A DNA stretch of 64,000 nt from Isoetes taiwanensis (GCA_021234155.1 JAJEKV010000036.1:12851426-12915425); one strand, 5' to 3'. Positions 1 to 11,519 are shown, numbered from the stretch's first letter. Numbers and translations are program-made. Notes: generated from the letters alone by a model not told the origin.

Positions 1-820
1 AAAAACATTTGATGTCTTATACTTTACATGGTAAGCATCTTTTATGCTTGTAGCAAAGAAACCTTCGTGATCCGGCCATATGGTTTTCTTATTTTAAAGG
101 CACAAAGATTATAGGTGTGAACTGGGCACATTTATGGTGTCGGATTACAGAATTTTGTTTGTATGTTGGTACTGCAGTAATAGAAGGTGTTTTATTCCAG
201 AAAAGATCTCTACGTTTCTTTATCTGCATTAGGACTATTTATCATGTTTTTGTGATAATTTTGCGTGATCTGCTTTATGAAAGCATGAATAAATGTGGAA
301 GGTTGGAATATATGGATTCTGCAAATGCATTGAATGCATGGGGATAAGAACTGAATATAAATAAACTGTATGCATGGAAGGAAGAACCTGGAATAACTTG
401 ACAGTGAAAATGATAATGAAAGCATCACACAAGGTAGTAGAGGATTCTTCTGGTTCTGCTGCCATTATTCAATATGGGAAAACAGGGTGCACGTTCTCTA
501 CAGGAATATATGGACTTAAGTTTCAAGGTTTGTTTAATTACATTTGGCATTATTAAAGGGCATATAAACTAGTAGGCACACTTCTAGAGGAAACATGTAA
601 GGAGGTATTCAAACAGATTTTATACATGCATGGCAGTCGTTGAAAAGCATTGTAATTGTAAAGGATGCAAGCATCATTAAACTATGTCTTAGGCTGGGTT
701 TCAAGCAATATTTTATGATGGCTAAAGTCTGGGAGCATGAGCATTTATGTTGCATAAAGTATAGGATATTGAACTTTGTTTGTGCTATGATACTTGTAAG
801 GGAACAAGAATAAAAGTATT

Positions 821-1004
821 GGACAGGCCTTTAAGGTTCCCCTGACTTAGGTCGAGGGGCCCGATAAATCGACATACGGGGCCTTAGGGTAATGGTAGGG
901 ATGGATATCTCTGTTCGGTTCTGGGAATCGAAAAGGGAAAAGGGTATATATTTTCTAACTTCAGGGTAATGGTGGAACCATTACGGACCTTAAGGTGCCT
1001 GTCC
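821..1004 (+). other. Structured inverted-repeat segment inside PLE copy A
   Basis: The segment opens with GGACAGGCCTTTAAGG and closes with its near complement ending CCTGTCC. Inside are smaller dyads, including GTAATGGT facing ACCATTAC. It lies in the non-coding stretch upstream of ORF2 and matches 20865-21049. Differences between the two copies fall mainly at CAG/CTG sites. It could be a folded intron, a regulatory RNA or part of the element's terminal repeat. A hammerhead core was sought and not found. Confidence 0.45.
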
Positions 1005-1169
1005 AATGCAGATGCTAAAAAATACAATAAATATAGTTCTGTCTAAGTCTTGCATTTTTTTACAAGCCAGTGAAGATTCATGGTGCATATGAACGGATGT
1101 TGTGGACTCTAGAAGGTTGTATCAGAGATTTTTACGCTTTTTTACTCACATCCTGTTTGGCTGCTATAG

Positions 1170-2812
1170 GAGGCATTGCGGATTGCTAGTGATGATGAAC
1201 CTGAAAACTCAGAAGTGGAAATTATACAGCAACCTCTAAAGGGAGCTCCCGATTGGTATCCTGATATTGCAAGTCTTGGGTATGGCGGCACACGGATATG
1301 GCCCCCCAACAAAGCAGTCCAGCTCTTAATTGGCTGCATCACCAAACCAGAAGTTCACAAGTATTTTATAAAAAAGGAGGCTGGTCTGGAGGATGGGGAT
1401 GTATCAGTAATCACCTTTTTGGGAATGAATAATATGTTTGAGCTGGTATCCAAGGTTAACAAAACTGAAAATGATGTGGCTGCATGCATGAAAATCATGG
1501 ACGAGGTGTATGAAATGTTACCTCTGGCACACTATGAAGCGTAACTCTTCGGGGAACCAAGGATGTCTTAACGTTTATAAAAGGGGTCACCGCTATCCAA
1601 ACAAAGAAATGGACTTAATATTGCACATCCACCCATTAACAAGCCCAAAAAAGGCGACCAAAAAAGAAGGTGGATCGGGGCGCGAGCATGACAAACCGTT
1701 TATTCAAAGATCCATATGTTATCTGAAGAGGAGCAGAACGAGGTATTGGGATTGGAGCAAGCAAAGGAGGTTGAACACGAGATGCAAGAACCGCAGGGAT
1801 GACCTTGAAGACTATGAACTGAAAAAAAGCTTACTATCTATAATTGTTATCACTTCCCTATCCCAATCAACAAGGTTGGCGTAACTTCTGAGGGGGTCAA
1901 ATGTGATCAGGGTTTCTGGAATGCACATAATCTCGGTGTTTTAGCCCCAATCAGTGTTGATGTTCTCATAAGTATTTGCAGCATAACAGAGGAGGAAGTA
2001 AAGCAGTCACTTAGGGACGCGGACACCTTTACCAAAAGGATTAACAGGATTATTCTGGATATGCCTTTCACTATCAATTCTTTGGTAAAAAGTGTAACAG
2101 AAATAATGGGATGTATATGGGTCAGAAAGGCCATATGGTTACAACGAATGAAAGAAGGACTGATTTGTACGCAAGGAAGATCTGGCGCACTTTTTGCCCC
2201 TTTATTAAGTGCTGCTGTGACAAGTATGGCAGAAATGGAGTCACTAATTGTAGGGATCACATCACCTGGTATGACCAGGCGGTGTGGTACATCATGAACA
2301 GTACACACAAAATCTGGCCCGACAAGTCTTCCAGGTATAGGTTCTTTCAGTTTCATAGGATGATGAATTCAGAAGGCATGCGCGCTGGAGCAGTAGCATA
2401 CATTGGGTATCTGAAAGTTCGAGATACAATGGTCAAAATGACCAGCAAGTATGCGGAGGATAATACCCTCTGTTTAAAACAGGAGTTCGGCAATACAAAA
2501 ACAGCGGATCTCCTGGAGAAAACAATAAGGCCTAGGAAGTTTCTCAATGATTCCTTGGAATTGGAGGAAAGGGATATGCAACAAAGGTACCCGCAACAAA
2601 AAAGAAAGCAGAAGTTGGATGAGGAAATCGAGGTGGTCATGCCTCCCAAGTACCGGAAAAAATCACAGGCAGCTTCAAGTTCAGGGGCCGAGGTATCAGG
2701 AATAACCTCCAACCCTGCTAATGGTGGCAACACGGAGAACTCCGTCAACAAGCCAACAGGTGAAAGTCATGCACGAGCCACGACGGTAGTACCAACAACT
2801 CTCAAGTTCTGA
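1170..2812 (+). pseudogene. PLE ORF2, unknown protein, frame-broken copy
   Basis: The reading frame opens after a likely splice acceptor (CTATAG at 1164-1169). It runs cleanly to 1541 and is then interrupted by several stops and frame changes up to about 2090, where the same protein resumes and continues to a stop at 2812. The uninterrupted match in copy B shows what the frame should be. The part unique to this copy (after 2455) is lysine- and arginine-rich with a Ser/Gly/Asn-rich tail, a possible nucleic-acid-binding C terminus. The middle part has a cysteine/histidine-rich patch (a CCCDKYG context) that could bind zinc. I do not recognise the family. Most breaks coincide with CAG or CTG positions in copy B, so they may be sequence errors rather than true decay. 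Confidence 0.6.
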
Positions 2813-2970
2813 AAATTCTAGAGGTATTTTTTAGCATAATTTGCACCATTTTTATCTGAGATATTTGATATTGCATTTCCTCTGTTCAAGGAATGATCTG
2901 GAAATTTGGTTTGCTTTAACATCTTTAGAGTACTATGCATGCCTTGCATGCAAGCTTTTATATATACCTT

Positions 2971-3147
2971 TATGGTCTTTAAATCAGATTCAGAATGGCT
3001 AGTATGCCAAGACACGAATGGCCTTTGTGCCAAACAAGAACGGCTATTATGCCAAAAAGCTAGTGACCCCTTGAAAATCCCCATGATCTTTAGATCAGGT
3101 TGGGAATGGTCACTATGCCAGACTATGAATGGCCTTTAGGCCAGAAA
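2971..3147 (+). repeat. Short dyad repeats between ORF2 and the RT ORF
   Basis: Five units of the form GAAYGGY-N6-GCCA start at 2993, 3016, 3038, 3103 and 3127. Most are TGGC-N6-GCCA, so each can form a small hairpin. A larger duplication contains them: 2971-3037 resembles 3081-3147, both opening with a CTTTARATCAG stretch. The location just before the RT ORF suggests a role in its expression, but this is a guess. Confidence 0.6.
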
Positions 3148-3252
3148 CACTAAACTAGGGCAGTATTCCTGTCCTAAAAGCCCAAAAATAGGGTAAGGAT
3201 TGTTTCAATTTGCCCTTGAAATAAGGGACCTTTTTTAACTTTACAATTGGAA

Positions 3253-5346
3253 ATGTCAAATTTACAGAAAAAAAGATTTCTGCTCAAGGACGCTGAAAAC
3301 AAATGGAGACTGATAACAATAAAAGAGAAAGCCAGTCACAAATATGTACATTTTAGATTCTTCTCCAAATGTGTCGAGAAGATTAAGTTTACACATGCCT
3401 TTAAAGAGGTGCTCACCGTTTATCTGGGAAACTTGGGAGAGGAAATGCTGACCAACACCATCTTCGGATGGAACTTTATTGGCAACCTCAAAAGTATGCT
3501 ATACAAACCTAAATTGGTGTTTGCCCAAGATAACGAGATGCCTTGCCCATGCGCAAATCCTTCTCTTAGAAAATATATATGTGCAGACATCGGACATGTT
3601 AGGACAACAGATTTAAATCTGGTCCACAGTAAAGCCCTTAGGGGTTGGTTGAGTATTGGTCTTAACCACATACCAGACAGGCCCTTCACGACCCTGCAAT
3701 TCAGAAATGAAATGTCCAATTCAATAGAGCAGTTTTTTGCCGTACATGAATATAGCATAAGGGATATGGATAAAGGGGTTCTTGCCGAATGTAAAAAGGA
3801 GATCTTGAGAAAGGTCTGCTCTTTAGTCCAAAAGTTTCTTAAAGGAAGACATGATCAGAAGAAGTTTCCAATTAATGATATCACTGTTACAAGCAACATA
3901 AACTGGCTGGTAGCAAACTTTTATATCTCTGGAATCGACAAAGCAGCTAACAATCCTTCTTTTATCTGCCCTAAGCATATTAGGGATGAGGCCTTACGCA
4001 GGCTTAATAGTGATGACTTCCACCCAGTAGAAATCAGCCCACAAGAAATAACAGTAAAAATCGATCTAGAAATCCAATCCTTCTTACCTGACTGGGTTTT
4101 GGAAACGAAGGAGCTACCCTATATGTTGGGCATCTTCAAGGCCCACAAGAATAGCTACAGATGGATTACTAGTGCGCATGAATCCATCTTCTCACAACTG
4201 GCCTCTTTGATAGCAGCATGTTTAACCAATCTGTGTGGTCTTTGGCCGAGCGTATGCGAAGATAAGTTGGCTAAGGTTAATTTGTTCCAAAGGAACAAAA
4301 TCAGAGCATCCTGGATTGTAAACTCCATATACGATGTAACATGCAATCTGCCCTCCAAAATTACAGACATATTTGTGGCGGATGTGACCAAGTGTTATGA
4401 GAATATCCCCCTGGAGGGACAGGACGGTATATGTAGGGTCATGGAAAATGTAATAGCAAGTATATGGAGGTATCAAAACAGGAAACATCCCAACAACAAC
4501 CTATGGTATAAGGTGGGGCATAATGGCCATGTTACGGTCATGTGGAAACACACAAAACCTGAAAGTAACAATTGGATTTGCATCAATGAAAAAACTTTTG
4601 TGAACATGAATTCCTGGTTGCTGCAAAACTGTTTTCTGCAGATGGGCAGTAAGATATGGAGGCAAGTAAAGGGAATCCCCATGGGATTCTCAAGCAGCCC
4701 GGCCTGGTGCAACTTGTACCTGGCATGGTTTAAGCTGCAATTTATTCTCAGACTTGTCCGAGCTAATATGTATAAAGAGGCAGCAGCCTTTGCGGATACC
4801 AACAGATACATGGATGATGTACTAAGCATTAACAACGCATATATCAGAAAAGCTCTTGGACTCCAGGCCATGGATGGCGCAATGGGCACAATTTACAATC
4901 TGAACTACCTGAAAATAGAGGATGAGACCGAGTATTGGGGGGATCACGGTGGCTTGGATAGTAAAGGCAGGAAGGCCAATTTTCTTAATATGACCATCGA
5001 TATCCTGGATCCATATCATGGAATTTTTCAAACCTGTCATTACGACAAGAGAGACAAACTACCATTCCATATATCCAAGTATGTGCATGCAGAAGCATGC
5101 AGACCATACCACTGGGCCAAAAACGTGATTATTTCACAAGTAATGCCGCACCTATATGTGCACTCTAACCCGGTGTCTGCAGCTGAAGACTTGCATAATT
5201 TAATGCAAGCGTTCATCATGAAAGGCTTTAAAGCAAAGGACATAAGAACTACAACCTACAGGGCATTGGAGAAGGATGTTTATCCAGGTCTCAATTTTGA
5301 GACATCTGCTGTTATACGAATTCTTAAGACACAGGGATATTTATGA
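3253..5346 (+). CDS. Penelope-like reverse transcriptase, intact ORF
   Basis: An uninterrupted ORF of 697 codons from ATG at 3253. The frame is open a little further upstream, with a TTG at 3247. Near residues 95-125 is a cysteine motif, CPC, followed by GHVRTTDLN, a pattern I associate with PLE N-terminal regions. RT motifs follow in order: FKAHKNSYRWIT near 295-306; DVTKCYENIPL (motif A, first catalytic Asp) near 377; GIPMGFSSSPAWCNLYL (motif B) near 474; RYMDDVL (motif C, catalytic Asp pair, codons at 4807-4818) near 518; and a thumb-like tail with FLNMTI and a final MKGFKAKDI. This order and the motif A/B wording fit the PLE/telomerase branch rather than LINE or LTR RTs. Only about 30 residues follow the thumb, and no GIY-YIG endonuclease is visible, so this may be an endonuclease-lacking PLE. 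Integrity suggests recent activity. Confidence 0.82.
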   Translation: MSNLQKKRFLLKDAENKWRLITIKEKASHKYVHFRFFSKCVEKIKFTHAFKEVLTVYLGNLGEEMLTNTIFGWNFIGNLKSMLYKPKLVFAQDNEMPCPCANPSLRKYICADIGHVRTTDLNLVHSKALRGWLSIGLNHIPDRPFTTLQFRNEMSNSIEQFFAVHEYSIRDMDKGVLAECKKEILRKVCSLVQKFLKGRHDQKKFPINDITVTSNINWLVANFYISGIDKAANNPSFICPKHIRDEALRRLNSDDFHPVEISPQEITVKIDLEIQSFLPDWVLETKELPYMLGIFKAHKNSYRWITSAHESIFSQLASLIAACLTNLCGLWPSVCEDKLAKVNLFQRNKIRASWIVNSIYDVTCNLPSKITDIFVADVTKCYENIPLEGQDGICRVMENVIASIWRYQNRKHPNNNLWYKVGHNGHVTVMWKHTKPESNNWICINEKTFVNMNSWLLQNCFLQMGSKIWRQVKGIPMGFSSSPAWCNLYLAWFKLQFILRLVRANMYKEAAAFADTNRYMDDVLSINNAYIRKALGLQAMDGAMGTIYNLNYLKIEDETEYWGDHGGLDSKGRKANFLNMTIDILDPYHGIFQTCHYDKRDKLPFHISKYVHAEACRPYHWAKNVIISQVMPHLYVHSNPVSAAEDLHNLMQAFIMKGFKAKDIRTTTYRALEKDVYPGLNFETSAVIRILKTQGYL

Positions 5347-5417
5347 ACATTCAGGGGTACTTCCGAGCATTCATAAACAAGAGCATTGATCACAGGATTG
5401 AAGAAGTTTAGTGGGCA

Positions 5418-5450
5418 GGGAGGGTCTCTATGTAGTATAGGGACCCTCCC
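5418..5450 (+). other. Strong stem-loop just downstream of the RT ORF
   Basis: GGGAGGGTC and GGACCCTCCC face each other around a short loop, giving a stem of about 13 pairs 70 bases after the RT stop codon. It lies within the last 90 bases of the element, before the microsatellite. It could serve as a 3' UTR recognition hairpin for the RT or as a transcript-end signal. Confidence 0.6.
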
Positions 5451-5506
5451 ACCCCTTTACTACATTTTGACCAGCCTTTGCCTTCCGGTAGGAGGTAGGG
5501 TTTATT

Positions 5507-5541
<35 letters not shown>
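5507..5541. repeat. (TG)n(TA)n microsatellite at the 3' end of PLE copy A
   Basis: A short TG run passes into about 14 TA units directly after GGTAGGAGGTAGGGTTTATT. The element boundary falls here, which would suit insertion into, or copying from, a simple-repeat target. Confidence 0.8.
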
Positions 5542-5542
<1 letters not shown>

Positions 5543-5870
5543 CAAGAAAATTAGCACGTCCTACGGTGCATGTTTCTACGGTGCACAGTCTAACTTCAAT
5601 ATATTCCTACGGTGCGAGTTGAGATTCTCTTAGATTTTATCAAGATTCCCTAGATTGTTCATGATATTATGAAGATTCCTTCGGTTCGCCAAGAATCCGT
5701 TAGATTTTATGAGAATCCCTCAGATTCTCTTAGATTTTGTGAGATTCCCTTTGATCCTATCAAGATTGCCCTAGATTCTCTATGACGTCATGAAGATTCT
5801 CTTAAATTCCCTTCAAGTGCTTAGACTTTATGAGATCTCAAATACTAAGCCAATTAGCGTAAACACACTT
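5542..5870. repeat. Degenerate AGATTCC-rich repeat, family also at 61.5 kb
   Basis: The segment begins with ACAAGAAAATTAGCACGTCC, then TACGGTGCATG, and continues as a loose array of AGATTCCCTTAGATTTTATG-like words. The stretch at 61460-61905 has the same opening words after its own short TA run, followed by the same kind of array. The two are therefore diverged copies of one repeat family. No coding potential is seen. Confidence 0.65.
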
Positions 5871-8800
5871 GCAAAAAATGATGTCTTGACTTGAAGCTTA
5901 ATTTTGTCAGCACTAAAGTTGAATTCCCTTGATGCTTTTACACTAGAGTAAGACGATGTATCGTGCTCCTCATTTTGTCGCTCAGGGTCGTCACAGGTAA
6001 AGAAAAGTTCTGTTACTGTGACATGTTTGGATTTGGTGAAAAAAGCAGGTGCTGGCTTTGTGCTTTATAATTTGAAGCTTTTTCAAGCCCGAGATCGTTT
6101 GGCAACTAGGTTTTTTTTTGGCCAGGTCCAAGTCTTTCTCTGAATACTTATGTTTGTGGCTTGAAGGTACAACCATGATGTTAGAAATGGTCTCTAAAAT
6201 TGCTTATGTTGGATGTTAGTATCATGCACATGCACATGCCTTAGCCCCCTTGTTGAAAGTACTGATTGGCCCATAATCACTAGGCGACCTATAATCTGGG
6301 CTGGATAACCATTATATGGCAAAAAATTAATGCGTGTCCTACTAACATTAAGACTCGGATTAGGAAATACTTGAATAATTGAAATTATGAAACTTCCTCC
6401 CTTGTATGATGTTAGAAACGGAATATTCATCTCTAGAATTTCTTATGTTGAATGTTAGCAGCATGCACATGTACATGCCCTAGGCCCCCGTTGGAAGTAC
6501 GTGTAATATTAGACAAATTGGGGTATAAAGCCCATGACTTTATTATTATTGTTATATGGGGGTCTCTAATTATTGATTGACCCATAATCACTGGCCGGCC
6601 TATAATCTGGGACTGAACAACTATCTGTGGCCGAAAATTACCATCAAGTACTTACAATATTAGAGATGCACGACATTATTGTCACTGCTCAAACAAAACT
6701 CATGTTGGCACTGTTACCATCAAGTGCCTCAAAATGCATATTACAATTGTGGTATATATTGGGAGCTCCAAAATTATTTGGGGGCGTACAATTATGGTTG
6801 TCCCGGAAGCACTAGTGGGCGACCTATAGTTATTGGGTGCCCCCTAAACGGTTCGAGTGCCATAAACATTGGGAGAACATGGACTAATATCAACATTCAC
6901 ATTCAAAAAAACTTGAATCATTGAAATTGGGAAGCCGACCCGTTTTATTTGAAGTACTTGCAATATTACAATGAAACTTAATATTTTGTGGTACTTTAGC
7001 TTAAGGCATAGGCGCATCCATAATTACTATTGGGCGACCCATAGTTATTGCATACCACATAAATATTTTGAGCCCCATAAGTGGGGTTAGATAACCAATA
7101 ACCAATATGACCCAAAATTAATGGGTCTTCCACTTCGTGTTTGCCTTATTAGTTCTAGAATCAGCATTTAAGTTCAAAATCCATTGCAAAATGGGAACTC
7201 CATCTAACCTCATGGCAAAAACCGCTTCTGCAAAAGACGAATCAGAACCACATAAACAAAGGAACTCAATGTATTTGCCATCATCCTCCCTTTATTCTAT
7301 CAAAATGTACGCTAGTCTGCTCTCCAGCATCTCTTTGTCAAATTTATGGAAGTCATACAACAAATTGGCATGCAAAAAAACTCTGCGATCTCTATGATGC
7401 ATGGCACATCTATGGATGCCAGTTAAGATCGGAACTGGAAAAACAACTTAGATAGCCAGACCATAATGAGAACCCCTTCAATCTGACCTGCAAATTGACA
7501 ACACCCAGCAGTTAGATTTGCACTCAATGTAGAGCCCTTTTGCCAGCGAAAAATCTCCCCAAATGCCTTCCCAATCAATCAAACCGTTGTCGCTCATGAA
7601 CCCAACAGCCGTTTTGCATCAAAAATCTAAACCCAATCATTCAAAGCCAAGCTCTAGAATACGAAAATCTGAACAGAAGTTAAGCCGCCAAGAATTCCCA
7701 CAGACGGTTTCTTTATACTACCCTCCAAAAAGTTCACAACAGTGACCAGAACACAAGAAACGAGTTTTAAAATCCAAGGTACAGAGGGTTGCAGTCAGAT
7801 CTTTACAGTATGCCCTTGCTTCACAATCCTGTCTGAAACTCAACTGCTTCTAATTCATAAAATTTGAAGAGACAGGCAATAATATAATGAAGGGCAAATC
7901 GCTGTTTTGACTGCGATATTTAAAGCAAGGCTTGCAGCAAAGAGCAACCGAAAACAGGGCACCATAGCCACACCATCCCTGTTCTGTTCGCGCTGTCATT
8001 TATGGCAGCAAAAGGGCACAGAAGAAGCGCCAGTTTTGCCCCACATCCGGCGATAGAAACAGATATGCAAGGCTCCACAAATTGAATGGGGCTTCTGGCA
8101 GGCCGGTCAATTGGACGATCTCTGGGTTCAAACCTAACTTTCCAGGCCAAGAACAGAGGATTTACGCTTGTGGGTTCAAACACAACCAAACCAAATAAAC
8201 CAGATCAACCATGCTCATTAAGACCTACAAGCTGAGAAGGCAACTTTATCTGAGCTTCCCGGTTAGATCTGGTCTCCCTTTCATCCTTCCGCTCCTGAAG
8301 AGACATGAAGCATGCATCTGTGCATGGTCCAGGAATTGAAACTTGGGGTAACTTCTACAACTCCCAACAAGGCGTTTGTGGCAGCAGTGACAAGAGCACA
8401 AAGCATGAATCCGACAACAAAAATGCAGCACTGGACAAATCACGAGGCTCTACCAGCGCCTTAACCACCTGGGTGGGCTGGGAATCCACTAAACACAGCT
8501 TACAAGCCTGCATCCCATCCCTCTATTAACCTATTTCCACCATTCCCTCCACACTAAAACGTTGCCTATAACACTGTGCTACTCCAAATTTGTAGATCTG
8601 AGATTTGAATTGAAGGGCCTAAAACAGCAATTTGAATGTTTCACCTGTTTATCGCGCATCCGGCTATTATCGCCTAACGTCCTCTCCTCGCTCTGCCAAA
8701 ATGCAGAAAACCAAAAAATAAAACAAAGAAACATAGTATCCAAACCCATGGCCCATCGCAGGGGACATGAACTCAGATAAAAGTGCTGACCTGCAGAACA

Positions 8801-8960
8801 AAAAACCACAACAGATAGGAGCCGCGTTTGCAACGGATTATCGGATGCTTGCTTTGAGCCACCTAGCATCCAAATCATCCCGCCAAATTTATCACACGGT
8901 AGCAACCAACCCCTAAGAAGCAGAGCCTTGCCTTAACAGAGAGCTCGCCAGATTTAGAGA
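5871..8960. other. No recognisable gene; old direct duplication at 6181-6640
   Basis: Nothing in this 3 kb resembles a known protein in either strand. At 6181-6320 and 6411-6640 a sequence is repeated, sharing GCACATGCACATGCC-like and CCTATAATCTGGG words. At 6780-7100 there are loose repeats of GGGCGACC(C/T)ATAGTTATTG. Short ORFs at 7137-7397, 8305-8529 and 8579-8905 (minus) have no recognisable motifs. Confidence 0.5.
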
Positions 8961-9021
8961 CTGTATGCTGGATTTAAACAATAGCTCCATCGTTGTGATG
9001 GATAAAAAAGGGGGACTCCAA

Positions 9022-9099
9022 AGCTCCACGGCTTAAAGCCAGAAGAACATACGGCAAAATAGCTCCACGGCTTGAAGCCAGAAGAACATACGGCAAAAT
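9022..9099. repeat. 39-bp tandem duplication
   Basis: AGCTCCACGGCTT(A/G)AAGCC, continuing to CGGCAAAAT, occurs twice head to tail (9022-9060 and 9061-9099). A fragment of a third unit is at 9110. Confidence 0.85.
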
Positions 9100-9275
9100 A
9101 TATAGATGAAGCTCCACGTACAACAGATGAGCAGGAGCGAAGGTCAGCGCCATAGCTGGACCCTAGTCATGGCATACATAACTCAGCATACATAACCGGA
9201 GGGCGCTCGCACCACAAGCACAAAAAAATTCAAAACTATTCCAACGTCCAATATTCATATATATATGAGCACTTA

Positions 9276-9350
9276 GAACATTGAAGAATGTTCTAGAATT
9301 TCTTGGCATGTTCTATAATTTTCAGGACATTCTGGAAGCCACCACATCTC
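9276..9350. repeat. TTCTAGAA/TTCTGGAA-rich stretch
   Basis: Alternating GAA and TTC blocks such as GAATGTTCTAGAA and ACATTCTGGAAG resemble the stretch at 62306-62620. They fit the nGAAnnTTCn spacing of heat-shock elements but are probably a diverged repeat family rather than a promoter. Confidence 0.45.
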
Positions 9351-9480
9351 TGCCAAAAAGCTTCCGGAAGCCACCAGATCCGACGGTCGAGATCGCGAGG
9401 GAGCGAACAGACGGCCGAGATCTGGCGGCTGATATATAATGGAACTTTCCGGAAGCCACCACTAGAAATTACATATATAT

Positions 9481-9626
<146 letters not shown>

Positions 9627-10405
9627 TTTCCTTTGCCTAGGGTCTAATCTAGCCAAGTCCATACTCCTAACTTGGTCACTTAACCGAAGCTAGAGAAATT
9701 ACATCACCGCACTACCCCGGGCCCTAAACCAAATGAGTCCAACAAGAATACTAAATAAGCTCAATACTTGTCCTAAGTCATACATTACTTTCACATTCAA
9801 AGTTACCTAGTAGAGGGCTGATTTCTCAAGCCCCAAAACTATGTGTCCTTAATGAAAAACTCATTATAAGCGATTCTTAAGCATATCTCAACACTTAACA
9901 TTTAGGGATATTTAGTCGAGGGCTGATTTCTCAAGCCCCAAAACTATGCATCCTTAATGAAAAGTAGTTGAGACAAATTCTAAAGCATAATGCACAAAGT
10001 AGAGAGCAAATTGCAAAGTAGACTTATCTTGAAAGTGTATAGTTTAAACAATAACTTGTAAAACGTATAGCATACAAATTACATTTTTTTTCAGAATTCC
10101 ATAACCTTCCATGTTAACGCCGACCTTGGTAGCAAAAAACAGAGACAATTGGAGGAGAGAACCCGTACTGCGCAGCCAATCATGCAAACGTTAGCGGAAT
10201 CCCTTAGCGATGCAAGGGCCAAAAGGTACATTGGGTCTCTCAGTTTATCACTGATCACCAATTGTATCCTTTTGCCCTGAGTAAACGTTAACAAGAAAGA
10301 GAAATGGAATTAAAACTTGAGATTTTTCTTAAATCCCAAAAATTGCAGTTCAAAATATAATAGTATAATCAAAATTACTGATAGCCTCCAAAAAAGTAGA
10401 CGGAG

Positions 10406-11519
10406 AGCTACATAGTTTGTTATCTAAATGACAATAGCAAGAGATATAAGCAACCAAACTTCTCAAGAATAGAAGCAAAAGAAGCTCCTTTTCTGAGTCT
10501 ACATTTTGACTTAGGTGCATCTCTCTGAAATTTTAAGTCTAAGCATGTCAAAAATGAAGAATAAGTATTTGCTGCCATGAAATAACAGCCCGCACAGAAA
10601 CTGCCATAACTCTTAGCACAAGACTCTGTTTTTTTATTAATTATATGTTTCGGAAACGGCATGATATGCTCTATCCTCTCAAGGAAAAACAGTCAAGTTT
10701 TGAAGAGATTTGCTATGTCAGAAAACGATTTCTGAAATCCGACCTAATGAAATCTGCAGCTTTATTATGAAACTTTTGCTTCAAAGTTTCTTTCTAGGAT
10801 TTTCTACTCCATAACCCGGAGATATACAAAGTAGAACATAACTAGTTCAAGAATAATTTAGCCTATCAATGAATTATCTCAGTTATGCATTTGCATTTTA
10901 AGAAACATTATTTCAGCATGTATTTACATTACGTCTTATTTGGGTAGTTTCCAAGTTCTCAAATTAGATCATTATTTTAAGAACTACCATTGATCTTAAA
11001 ATCAGATCTGTAAGATAGTTTCAATCTTGATAAAGAGTGCCAAAGACGCTGGCTTTTGCTCCAAGCCCATAGCTTAGCACCGTTTGCATTGAAAATCATA
11101 TGTAAAGCTACATGATTTGTTAGTTAACTGACGATAGTAAGAGATATAAGCAACCAAACGTCTTGAGAATAGAAGCAAAAGAAGCCCCTTTCTTAAGTCT
11201 ATATTTCATCTTAGGTGCATCTCCATCAAATTTTAAGTCTAAGCTTGTAAAAAATGGAAGATAAGTACTTGCTGCCATAAAATGACAGCCCCTACAAAAA
11301 ACAGGCATAGCTCTTAGCACGAGCTCTGTTTTTTATTAATTATATGTTTCGAAAATGGCACAGTACGCTCTATCTTTTCATGAAAAAACAGTCAAGTTTT
11401 GACGAGATTAGCTATGTCAGAAAACGATTTCTGAAATCCGACCTAAATGTGATCTGCAGCTTTCTTATGAAGCTTTATTCTTCAAAGTTTCTTTTCTCGG
11501 GATTTCCTACTCCATAACT
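10406..11519. repeat. Internal 410-bp duplication within the 3-kb unit
   Basis: The segment 10406-10815 is repeated at 11106-11519, offset by 700 bases and diverged by perhaps 15-20 percent. Shared words include AGAGATATAAGCAACCAAAC and GTCAGAAAACGATTTCTGAA. Both halves encode a related minus-strand peptide (80 and 66 residues) with the common ending KKGASFASIL or RKGASFASIL and then FGCLYLLL. This suggests an ancestral exon duplicated before the 3-kb unit was amplified. Confidence 0.8.

Larger units (their letters stand above)
1..5506 (+). mobile_element. Penelope-like retroelement, copy A (5' end outside the window)
   Basis: The first 2.46 kb matches 20040-22498 almost base for base, so this is one of two copies of the same element in the same orientation. 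Copy A holds the unknown second ORF (broken here), a spacer of short dyad repeats, the reverse transcriptase ORF and a 3' stem-loop. It stops at a (TG)n(TA)n tract at 5507. The left part, which in copy B contains ORF1, lies outside the window. Assignment to Penelope-like elements comes from the RT motifs. The long non-coding interval before ORF2 suggests introns, a known property of this class. Confidence 0.75.

Noticed and set aside
117-556. ORFs in the PLE leader, also at 20068-20600
   Set aside because: Their lengths differ between copies and they have no coding-like composition.
830-1010. Hammerhead ribozyme in the PLE leader
   Set aside because: ACTGATAAAT resembles the first core box but lacks CTGATGA, and no GAAA box sits at the right spacing in either copy.
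5507-5541. Telomeric repeat next to the PLE
   Set aside because: The tract is TG/TA, and no TTTAGGG repeats are present near either copy.
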